Shown here: piece after piece, positions 24,265-32,082 of the stretch
Layout: every line of letters begins with the position of its first letter
Numbering within the stretch: the first letter of the stretch is position 1
Source of the DNA: Algoriphagus sp.
Lineage (GTDB): Bacteria; Bacteroidota; Bacteroidia; Cytophagales; Cyclobacteriaceae
Assembly (NCBI GenBank): GCA_018336015.1
Contig: JAGXQZ010000039.1
Location: forward strand, 37,040-101,039
Direction of reading: 5' to 3'
DNA length: 64,000 nucleotides
Notes under the pieces: model-generated
Told to the model about the DNA's origin: nothing
Databases searched by the model: none
Seen by the model: the letters and a program-made list of their open reading frames with translations, nothing else
Program-made: the position numbers and the translations under genes

Positions 24265-26685
24265 CTATTGTCTCTTTAAAGTTGTTTTGAAAAGAATTCC
24301 GTCTTCTTCAGAGGATTTTTTAAGACTGAAATCCACATACTCACCATTTGCCCAAATAGGAATAAAATTCTCATAAAATCGGCTACCAGGATTCCCTGAC
24401 TGACCTCCTGGATAAATCCCAAATGCCTGAATCTGTTCTCCTAATTCTACCACCATGCGCCAGCTCGCTCCATGCCTACTGCCAGTAGCATTCAAAATCC
24501 CAGATCCACCACCCGTGTAAACATTTGAAACTGAAAAAGATTTGAAATTGGGCACCAGATGCTGTATGGTAGTCCTCTTATAATTTGCCCATGTAAAATC
24601 CCCTTCCTCCTGCTCCCATTTTTTCATGGCTACCATCAGAGAATCAAACCCAACTTTGACATGGTACTCGGCAGATTCTAATGCTTCTGTAGATTTGATG
24701 TCAAAAATGGAATCAGTTCTATAATTGGCAAGCAAATCAATGGTCTGATATGCATTTGGACGAACTACCGGAGCTTTATTTTCCATCAATTCACCCCAAA
24801 CACTTTCCATTATCTCGCCAAACCAAATACTGTAAAGGGTCTGTCCCTTTTTGTTAGGATCAGCAAAGAAGTCCCAAGCTCTAAGCTCTTTGACATACTT
24901 ATCTGCCTCAGCCGATTCTACCTCATAGGTACCTAGCAAATTAAGCATGACCGGCAAAGCTTCAGCAGCTTGTAAATTGAAATTATCAAACTGAAGCGAT
25001 TTCATATCCTCTACTGTGATCTGACTCAGCTCCATGAGTTTAGAATTTAATCTTCTGTTTCGATAGTGCTCATAGGAGTTATCAAACACATAGTAGGGGT
25101 AAGATGAGTCCACTGGATGCTGATTGGCGGAGGAAACAAAACCTCTCTGGGGATTTAGAGTACTGGCATTATGATCATTCGGGATAAATCCCTGCCACTC
25201 CATTCTAGGATCAGAACCATCCAAGAAAAATTTACCCTGGCCAGGCCATTTGAGCGGGAATTTTCCCTGAATCCTCATGGCAATATCTCCGCTTTTTGAG
25301 GCAAAAACAAAGTTCTGAGCCGGCGCTGAATAATGGTCCAACGCTTCATTATAATCTGCATGACTTTTAGCTTTGTTGAGCTTTAAAAATGTTTTTTGCT
25401 CATTGGAACCTTCATGCACAATCCACCTCAGGGCAAAATTTACATCCTGACGGTTGCTTTTAAATGTGCGGTCATACACCACAGGGCCATAATGGGTGTA
25501 GACAACAGTATCCACATAGGTTTCTTTTCCTTTTATCTTGATTTCCTCGATTCTTACCCTAGTCTCTTTCCATTCATTCCCGTATTTATAGGCACTTCTC
25601 TCAGTATCTTTAAATTCAATTTTGTACCAGTCTCTGGTATCCTTGGTCGCATTGGTTACTCCCCATGCGACATGCTCGTTAAATCCTGATATAACTCCCA
25701 ATGCACCTGGAAGAGTGGCACCTTTTACAGAGTGCTCAGGTGTGCTTAGCTGCATTGCATACCAAAGCGAAGGTAAATTCAGACTTAAATGGGGATCATT
25801 TGCCAAAATTGGATTTCCATTTTTGGTTTTGCTACCGTGAACAGCCCAGTTGTTGGATCCCGTACCTTCCACAGGTTGATCTATGGGTTCAATGACCAAT
25901 TCATCATTAGGAAAATTGATACTGTCAGGCTTAGTTATTGACAGAGGTTGAAAATCCCAAACACGTTCTTTTTCAATTACGGGATCATTTTGTTTTGGAA
26001 AATCAGGATATAACCTATTTAGCTTGGCTTCCCCAAGAATTTTCCTAAGGTTTGAAAACTCAAGGTCTCTATCCCCGACTAACATATCGGACATGTACTT
26101 TAAAAGCAATAAAGACTTATAGGCAGACCAGGGCTCAGGTTGATAATTCAGTATTTTGTACTCTACTGGGAGCTTAGCAGCTGTGAGTTGATTAATATAC
26201 TGATTTACTCCATCGGCATAGGCCTCCACAAGGGCCAGTGTTTCTGGATCATTTTCTTCCAAATATTTGATCCCCAACTCAGCTCCATAAGCTAGACCTT
26301 TTCTTCTTGTCGTCCGGTCCAATTCCAAGGCCACCGGACCAACTATTTCAGAAATTCTTCCCGCAGCTGCCCGGGTCTGAAACTCCATTTGCCAGAGTCG
26401 ATGCTTTGCAGTGATATATCCCTGAGCTCGGTATAAATCCAAATCATTTTGAGCAAAAATATGAGGTATAAGATTCTCATCATAAATAACTTGCACTTCA
26501 TTAGAGAGATTTTCTAAGACTAATTCCTGATCAGCTAATTGATCCTCACTGAAGGAATTTTGCCAAAATCCATGATAGGGGTCAAGAAGTGGTGCCAAAG
26601 GAGGGATTTGTCCGAAAGGCCTAGAGACAAAGATGCCTAGAGCCAAGGTGAGGCTAAAGACAAAAATGAATGATAAATATTTCAT
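24265..26685 (-). CDS. Penicillin acylase family protein (Ntn-hydrolase)
   Basis: 806 aa secreted N-terminal-nucleophile amidohydrolase. It has a signal peptide (YLSFIFVFSLTLALGIFVS), an alpha-chain region (VIYDENLIPHIFAQNDLDLYRAQGYITAKHRLWQMEF, split by short loops) and the autoprocessing site TGSNNWAV with Ser277 as the new beta-chain N-terminus. ANDPHL and SGFNEHVAWGVTNATKD follow as expected, and a C-terminal GGGSGILNATGSRHGASWRMVVEL block is conserved. Relatives cleave penicillins, cephalosporins, acyl-homoserine lactones or other N-acyl compounds; the substrate cannot be told here. Cotranscribed with the small membrane protein downstream. Confidence 0.93.
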   Translation of the reverse strand: MKYLSFIFVFSLTLALGIFVSRPFGQIPPLAPLLDPYHGFWQNSFSEDQLADQELVLENLSNEVQVIYDENLIPHIFAQNDLDLYRAQGYITAKHRLWQMEFQTRAAAGRISEIVGPVALELDRTTRRKGLAYGAELGIKYLEENDPETLALVEAYADGVNQYINQLTAAKLPVEYKILNYQPEPWSAYKSLLLLKYMSDMLVGDRDLEFSNLRKILGEAKLNRLYPDFPKQNDPVIEKERVWDFQPLSITKPDSINFPNDELVIEPIDQPVEGTGSNNWAVHGSKTKNGNPILANDPHLSLNLPSLWYAMQLSTPEHSVKGATLPGALGVISGFNEHVAWGVTNATKDTRDWYKIEFKDTERSAYKYGNEWKETRVRIEEIKIKGKETYVDTVVYTHYGPVVYDRTFKSNRQDVNFALRWIVHEGSNEQKTFLKLNKAKSHADYNEALDHYSAPAQNFVFASKSGDIAMRIQGKFPLKWPGQGKFFLDGSDPRMEWQGFIPNDHNASTLNPQRGFVSSANQHPVDSSYPYYVFDNSYEHYRNRRLNSKLMELSQITVEDMKSLQFDNFNLQAAEALPVMLNLLGTYEVESAEADKYVKELRAWDFFADPNKKGQTLYSIWFGEIMESVWGELMENKAPVVRPNAYQTIDLLANYRTDSIFDIKSTEALESAEYHVKVGFDSLMVAMKKWEQEEGDFTWANYKRTTIQHLVPNFKSFSVSNVYTGGGSGILNATGSRHGASWRMVVELGEQIQAFGIYPGGQSGNPGSRFYENFIPIWANGEYVDFSLKKSSEEDGILFKTTLKRQ

Positions 26686-26753
26686 TTCATTGAGAAGTAG
26701 GTCGATAAGGGGTAACTGGACTATAAACTACTAAAAAAAATTAGAGCCAAAAA

Positions 26754-26780
26754 AATCCCCAGAATTTTGACCTGGGGATT
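26754..26780 (-). terminator. Rho-independent terminator of the DUF2911 gene
   Basis: A 9-bp stem AATCCCCAG / CTGGGGATT with a 9-nt loop, followed in minus-strand direction by a run of T (plus-strand A run at 26748-26755). It lies 10 bp after the stop at 26790. Confidence 0.8.
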
Positions 26781-26789
26781 CATGTCGAT

Positions 26790-27356
26790 TTATCGGACAG
26801 AAACTGGAAGTTTTAACTTTTCCCATCTTATGACAAAGCCGGGAGATTCAAGATCTATTGATAGTTTTTCAGAAGAAGTTGATTCCCAAACAGGGGTAAC
26901 TTCAACCTTTAGGACATCATTTTTTTCATTATACTGAAAATGACCGTGTTCCAAATCCCAATCTGAATTAAATATGACCGTCCAATTCCCACTTTCTTTA
27001 GGAATTGTAAAAATGGAATATTTCCCTGCTTTGATTGGCTGACCTTCAATGACCATATCAGAAGAGAAATCGATGTAGGTTGCCTCGTTTGCACCTGTCC
27101 TCCAAACTACATTATATGGCACCAAATCTCCCCAGATTGTCCTTCCCTTGACAGATGGGGATCCATACTGAATTTTAATTTGCTTTCCGCCAATTTGACC
27201 TTCTTTTACCTCCAACGGACTTGGTCTTTGTTCGGTAGCCGTCTCTTCCACTGATGCTTCGGATGCCACTTCAGATGTTTCAGAAGTTTTTGGTTGGCAG
27301 GAATAAATTAAGGTAAAAACCAAAGCTGCAATCCAAAGGCTGTGTTGCTTTTTCAT
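26790..27356 (-). CDS. DUF2911 domain lipoprotein
   Basis: 188 aa. The N-terminus has a lipobox (FTLIYSCQ, Cys20) followed by a Ser/Glu/Thr-rich linker (about 21-45). The rest is a DUF2911 domain: IGGKQIKIQYGSPSVKGRTIWGDLVPYNVVWRTGANEATYI, split here over two strands, then GQPIKAGKYSIFTIP and NSDWDLEHGHFQYNEKNDVLKV. The family is widespread in Bacteroidota and has no established function. A possible -7 box (TAATTTTG, plus-strand 27391-27398) lies 35 bp upstream of the start. Single-gene unit with its own terminator. Confidence 0.88.
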   Translation of the reverse strand: MKKQHSLWIAALVFTLIYSCQPKTSETSEVASEASVEETATEQRPSPLEVKEGQIGGKQIKIQYGSPSVKGRTIWGDLVPYNVVWRTGANEATYIDFSSDMVIEGQPIKAGKYSIFTIPKESGNWTVIFNSDWDLEHGHFQYNEKNDVLKVEVTPVWESTSSEKLSIDLESPGFVIRWEKLKLPVSVR

Positions 27357-27770
27357 ATTTAGGTTGAATGATTGACCGATAGTAAGTACGCAAAATTAAA
27401 CTAAATGATCTGAAAAAATTTTATCCATTGATCCTGATTAGCTAAATGCTGGATCCTAAAAATTCAAATTTTAGCTACTTCATCAGCTAAATCAAACCTG
27501 CAGGCATCTGTCAAGAATGGGATAGAACTGATTCTAAAGTAACTTAAAAAACAAAAACCACATTCCAAATGCAAAAGTCACCAATCGAACGTTTTTACCT
27601 TGGATTGTGATAATGGCTCGTTCTATTTGAGTAAAAATTGCCATTTTTGAAATCCACAGTTGAAAGGAGCTGTCCAATAAAGTCAAGGAAATGCCTTTTT
27701 ATTGAGGTGATAATCAAAATGGATTACCTTCTCAATCAAGAGGCGAGCTTATGAAAAGAATGAAAATCAG
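27357..27770. other. Divergent intergenic region, 414 bp
   Basis: It separates two divergent genes. The only signal I can support is the -7-like TAATTTTG on the minus strand (27391-27398). An 11-codon frame starting at 27720 (ATGGATTACC) ends just before the EEP gene and is probably chance. No repeat, tRNA or hairpin of note. Confidence 0.4.
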
Positions 27771-28814
27771 ATGAAATACCTCACCGGGATCATTTTTATT
27801 TTGAGTCTATTTATTTTTTCCAGCGTGTATATTTCACCTGAAATCTTTCCATATGCGGGACTTCTTCCATTTTTGATTCCTGTAGTGATCATTTTCAATA
27901 TTTTACTATTTCTCCTTTTAGCCCTTGCTTGGAGAAAACTTGCGCTTCTACCGCTCGCCTGCCTTTTGCTGGGGTATAAATTTTTATTCATCACCTTTCA
28001 GATTAATCCCAAAAAAGATGATGCTATTGGACTAAGGGTATTGACATACAATACGCACGGATTTTTTTATAGAAAAGAGAAAAGTGATGAGTTGGATTCT
28101 AATGTCTTTACTTGGCTTGCTGATCATCCTGCTGACATTAAAGTTTTTCAAGAATTTTACCAAGATTATACTTCAAGCAGCAGGAATGCAGTCAAAATAT
28201 TCAGCAAAAACGGTGAGTATGAATATGCCTACCAAGTGCTCGATGGAAACGACAAAAAAAGATTCATGGGCATGGCCATATTTTCCAAATACCCAATAGT
28301 GAATGAGGGGCTGATTTTTGATAATCAAAAATCAAATGGGGCGATGTTTGCTGATATTGAAGTGGGCAAAGATACCCTTCGTATTTACAACGTTCATCTT
28401 GAATCAATGGCTATTCAAGCTGAAGCGCTGGAGACTTATGACCAGGCAAAACAGGTCTATCGACAGACTCTTGGCAAACTTCATCGCGGAAGTTTAAAAC
28501 GAAACGAACAACTGAGTTTAATTTATGAGCATCTCAGTAACAGTCCGTATCCGGTAATCCTGATGGGAGACCTAAACGAAATCCCTTATTCTTATGCCTA
28601 TTTTAAGCTGAGCCAAAAGCTAAAAAACGCCTTTGAAGTAGCAGGAAGAGGCTTTGGCTTTACCTATAACCGAGTGCTTTTTTTCCTAAGAATAGACCAT
28701 ATTTTCTCCACGCCAAGCATTATTCCAGTGCAGTTTGATACCCATCGGGAAGTGGATTATTCTGATCATTATCCAGTGTCTGCCACATTTACCTGGGATG
28801 GACTGGATCTTTGA
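27771..28814 (+). CDS. Endonuclease/exonuclease/phosphatase family membrane protein
   Basis: 347 aa. The first about 85 residues form two or three membrane helices (YLTGIIFILSLFIFSSVY, LLPFLIPVVIIFNILLFLLLALAW, LALLPLACLLLGYKFLFI). The EEP domain follows with the catalytic landmarks LRVLTYNTHGFF, DIKVFQEFYQ, RIYNVHLES, VILMGDLNEIP and the closing SDHYPVSATF. In this family a divalent metal activates attack on a phosphodiester or phosphomonoester; membrane-linked members often act on phospholipids or nucleic acids. The substrate is unknown. The 3' end overlaps the convergent MMPL gene by 26 bp. Confidence 0.9.
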   Translation: MKYLTGIIFILSLFIFSSVYISPEIFPYAGLLPFLIPVVIIFNILLFLLLALAWRKLALLPLACLLLGYKFLFITFQINPKKDDAIGLRVLTYNTHGFFYRKEKSDELDSNVFTWLADHPADIKVFQEFYQDYTSSSRNAVKIFSKNGEYEYAYQVLDGNDKKRFMGMAIFSKYPIVNEGLIFDNQKSNGAMFADIEVGKDTLRIYNVHLESMAIQAEALETYDQAKQVYRQTLGKLHRGSLKRNEQLSLIYEHLSNSPYPVILMGDLNEIPYSYAYFKLSQKLKNAFEVAGRGFGFTYNRVLFFLRIDHIFSTPSIIPVQFDTHREVDYSDHYPVSATFTWDGLDL

Positions 28815-31059
28815 TTTTTTGATCCCATACCTTTTTCAATGGAAAAAGTAAAACAGGAAGTAAAAAAAGGTCCGCTAAAAGAGCGAAAATGAGTGAAAAA
28901 CTAATGAGTAATCCCGTGAAGTGAGTCACCCCAAACTGGCTGAAAATCAACAATCCAAAACCGCTAACCAAGATTACAGAAGTCAAAACTATCGCTTTTC
29001 CTGTATCGATAAATGTGCGCTTGATTGCATAATGGAGATTTTTCCCTTTAGCTAGTTCCAATTTAAGTTTTGATATAAAATGGATCGTATCATCGACTGC
29101 AATACCGAAAGCGACCGTAAATAATATTGCCGTTGTCAGTTTAAATTCAATTCCAATTAGCCACATCAATCCAGACATCCAGATTAACGGGATCAGATTG
29201 GGGATCAGCAATACTAATGACAATCTCCAAGATTTAAATAAAGCTCCACCAATCAGGCCAACGATCAAAAAAGCCACACCAAGCCCTTTTGCCATTTGTC
29301 TGGTCACAGACTCATGTCCTCGATCTATCAAGTGTGCTGTACCTGTCCACTTTACTTTAAGGAGGTTTGAATTTATCTCCTGATTGCAAAAATTTATAAG
29401 CTCGGCCCGCAATTTTCCCATTTGCAGACTTCCAAGATCAGGAGACCTTCCAGTGATCCGACCTGTCATTCGGTCAGCCGAAAGCACTTTCGGCCCATCC
29501 AGACTCAACGCTTGATCAAAATAGCGATTCATCCGTAAGTATTGACCTTGAGAGGGGAGTGAAAAAGCTTTTGGATTTCCTTGATTTTGTGCTTGGTTAA
29601 GTGTCTTGACTAAGCTGAGCGGGGAGATATACTCTCCCTCACCAAAAAGCTCAATGAGCTTGCCTTCTACTTTTTCGATCTCTTTTAGGACTGATAGGTC
29701 AAGTAAACTTTTACCATCTTTTCCTTTCTCCAGATACAATTCAAGGGGGTTGGACCCACCATATTGTTGATCAAAGTAGGCGAAATCTTGCTGAATGGGA
29801 TGGTCCAAAGGTAGGTTATCCAATAAGTATCCATTGATTTTGATTTGAGAAGTTAAACCCAGTCCAAGAATGGAGATCGCCAGAAAAGACAATGCAATCA
29901 TTTTCCGCCTTTGAATGATTTTCTGCAGGAGAAAGACAAAAAGACGGTCACTTTTTGAAGTTAGCTTGTGATTGGATTGACCAATTGGAAACGCATGAAG
30001 TAAACCGGGAGTAATACCCAAAACAGCTAAAAACAAGATCAAAATCCCGATTCCAGTCCAAAGACCAAAACCTTTCAAGGCTGGAATGGATGTGAAATAC
30101 AGAGAAATAAATCCTATTGAGGTAGTAAAAACCGTCAAGGCAACCGCAAAAGTCAACTCTCGAAAGGTATCTTGAATCGCTTGATCTTTGCAAAGTCCGG
30201 TATCTAGCTTTTTGATCAAATGAGTGAAATAATGAATTAAGGCACTCAATCCCACTATCAAAAATATAGTCGGTTGCATCACCGACATGATATCGAGTGG
30301 CTTTCCTACCAAAAGTATCAGACCAAAAGCCCACAAAATCCCGATCACCAAAACCAAAATGGGTATCAGTATACCCCAAGGTTTGCGAAAAACCCAAAAA
30401 AGAACAAGTAACATAAGCCCCAAAGAGGCCCCGATAAACATTACAAATTCCTCCTGCATCAGGCTTACAAAATCGCGCTGAGTCTGGATTTTCCCTGCAA
30501 CAGCATATGGCTCTATTTCCTGCTTATCAAAAATTCCGAGTATTTCTTCATAAAGCTGATCCCCCTCCTTTTTACTGAGCTGAGGGTCATTTTGGATCAA
30601 AAAAAGGAAACTACTTCCATCTTGGGCAATTAATGAACCTTTGAACTGCCTAAGTTTTGACTCCGAATTTTGAAGATTTTGTTTGCTCGACCAGTCCAAT
30701 ACCGGAAAAGTCTGAAGTCCAAAGGCATTGACAACTGGTATCTCAAGGTCAAAAATGGAAATTAGGGTATCTATTCCACTAAGAGATTGTATTTCGGTTT
30801 TGACCGTTGCTAGGTGTGAAAGGAAAGCAGAATCCAACAACTCTCCTTCCCGGTTGCTAATTGCGAGAAGAAGGTAATCATTATCGCTTCCAAAATTCTT
30901 TTCATAGACTCCCCGATAAAAAGACAAATCTGGATCATCATGAGGAAAAAACTGCTCAAAGTCATAGTCAAACTTAGGGATAGGTCTGAAAATCAACAGT
31001 AATCCAGTCAATAAAGCACTGATAATAAGAAGAAAATAAGAGAATGATTTTCCGAACAT
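28789..31059 (-). CDS. MMPL/RND family exporter
   Basis: 756 aa with the RND duplication: TM1 (SYFLLIISALLTGLLLIF), a first periplasmic loop (about 30-200), a block of helices (MFIGASLGLMLLVLFWVF, ILIPILVLVIGILWAFGLILLV, FLIVGLSALIHYFTHL), a second loop (about 420-590) and the matching second block including FTVAFGIAVDDTIHFISKL, which carries the Asp pair typical of proton-driven MMPL/HpnN-like proteins. It has no outer-membrane or adaptor partner nearby. Relatives move lipids, hopanoids or fatty acids; the substrate here is open. Confidence 0.9.
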   Translation of the reverse strand: MFGKSFSYFLLIISALLTGLLLIFRPIPKFDYDFEQFFPHDDPDLSFYRGVYEKNFGSDNDYLLLAISNREGELLDSAFLSHLATVKTEIQSLSGIDTLISIFDLEIPVVNAFGLQTFPVLDWSSKQNLQNSESKLRQFKGSLIAQDGSSFLFLIQNDPQLSKKEGDQLYEEILGIFDKQEIEPYAVAGKIQTQRDFVSLMQEEFVMFIGASLGLMLLVLFWVFRKPWGILIPILVLVIGILWAFGLILLVGKPLDIMSVMQPTIFLIVGLSALIHYFTHLIKKLDTGLCKDQAIQDTFRELTFAVALTVFTTSIGFISLYFTSIPALKGFGLWTGIGILILFLAVLGITPGLLHAFPIGQSNHKLTSKSDRLFVFLLQKIIQRRKMIALSFLAISILGLGLTSQIKINGYLLDNLPLDHPIQQDFAYFDQQYGGSNPLELYLEKGKDGKSLLDLSVLKEIEKVEGKLIELFGEGEYISPLSLVKTLNQAQNQGNPKAFSLPSQGQYLRMNRYFDQALSLDGPKVLSADRMTGRITGRSPDLGSLQMGKLRAELINFCNQEINSNLLKVKWTGTAHLIDRGHESVTRQMAKGLGVAFLIVGLIGGALFKSWRLSLVLLIPNLIPLIWMSGLMWLIGIEFKLTTAILFTVAFGIAVDDTIHFISKLKLELAKGKNLHYAIKRTFIDTGKAIVLTSVILVSGFGLLIFSQFGVTHFTGLLISFSLIFALLADLFLLPVLLFPLKKVWDQKIKDPVHPR

Positions 31060-31183
31060 TAGCTAAATGTCTGTGGGTTGTAAAAACAGCCTTGACTCAA
31101 TTTTTAAAAGAGCAAATCGGAAAAGAATGTTTTTTAAATTCTTCGATTCCTTAACTTGCCAAGTAAGTAAATAAGCCAAAAAA

Positions 31184-31978
31184 ATGCAGCAATATCACGA
31201 TTTGATGAAGCGAATTCTCGCAGAAGGAGTAAAGAAAACGGACAGAACAGGCACCGGAACGATTTCCATCTTTGGACATCAGATGCGTTTTAACCTTGCA
31301 GATGGTTTTCCTGTAGTTACTACCAAAAAACTTCACCTTCGCTCCATTATTGTCGAATTGCTTTGGTTCCTCCGTGGTGACAGTAACATCACATGGCTTA
31401 AAGAAAACGGAGTATCCATTTGGGATGAATGGGCTGACGAGAATGGCGATTTAGGTCCAGTCTATGGCTATCAGTGGAGACATTGGCCGGACGGAAAAGG
31501 CGGCGAAATCGACCAAATCAAAAACCTGATTCATCAGATCAAAACCAAACCAGATAGCCGACGTCATATCGTGAGCGCTTGGAATGTGGCCGATGTGGAC
31601 CACATGGCCTTACCTCCATGTCATACCATATTTCAATTTTATGTGGCAGACGGCAAGCTTTCCTGCCAGCTCTATCAGCGAAGTGCCGATGTCTTTTTAG
31701 GTGTTCCTTTTAACATTGCTTCCTATGCCCTATTCACCATGATGGTGGCACAGGTATGTGATCTTAAGCCTGGGGAATTTATCCACACCTTTGGCGATGC
31801 ACATTTGTATCTGAACCACCTAGAGCAAGCGGAACTCCAACTCAGCCGTGATATCCGCCCTCTTCCTACTATGAAAATCAACCCCGAGGTAAAGGATATT
31901 TTCGGATTCAAATACGAAGACTTTGAGCTCCTCAATTACGACCCACATCCTCATATCAAAGCTCCTGTAGCGGTGTAG
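31184..31978 (+). CDS. thyA: Thymidylate synthase
   Basis: 264 aa, the same length as E. coli ThyA. It methylates dUMP to dTMP using methylene-tetrahydrofolate. Conserved blocks include [14 protein letters not shown] text ([20 protein letters not shown]), the folate-binding [22 protein letters not shown] split over residues 80-101, the nucleophile Cys146 in [33 protein letters not shown] and the C-terminal [13 protein letters not shown]. No dihydrofolate reductase gene is next to it. A -7-like TAACTTGC is at 31152-31159. Confidence 0.98.
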   Translation: MQQYHDLMKRILAEGVKKTDRTGTGTISIFGHQMRFNLADGFPVVTTKKLHLRSIIVELLWFLRGDSNITWLKENGVSIWDEWADENGDLGPVYGYQWRHWPDGKGGEIDQIKNLIHQIKTKPDSRRHIVSAWNVADVDHMALPPCHTIFQFYVADGKLSCQLYQRSADVFLGVPFNIASYALFTMMVAQVCDLKPGEFIHTFGDAHLYLNHLEQAELQLSRDIRPLPTMKINPEVKDIFGFKYEDFELLNYDPHPHIKAPVAV

Positions 31979-32044
31979 AGGGTAAGAGATTGAAAGATTT
32001 GGAGAACATACCTTTAACTATCAGAAATACTTCCAGAAAATTTA

Positions 32045-32078
32045 AAAAGCCCCGAATTTTTAAAAATTCGGGGCTTTT
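32045..32078. terminator. Bidirectional terminator between thyA and the S9 peptidase gene
   Basis: A perfect 17-bp palindromic stem AAAAGCCCCGAATTTTT / AAAAATTCGGGGCTTTT with no extra spacer. A/T runs at both ends allow termination on either strand. It serves two convergent genes. Confidence 0.9.
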
Positions 32079-32082
32079 GCTT

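Noticed and set aside
29948..30397. 149-codon minus-strand frame inside the MMPL gene
   Set aside because: Same strand, other frame as a clear membrane protein; Cys/Phe/Ser-rich shadow translation.
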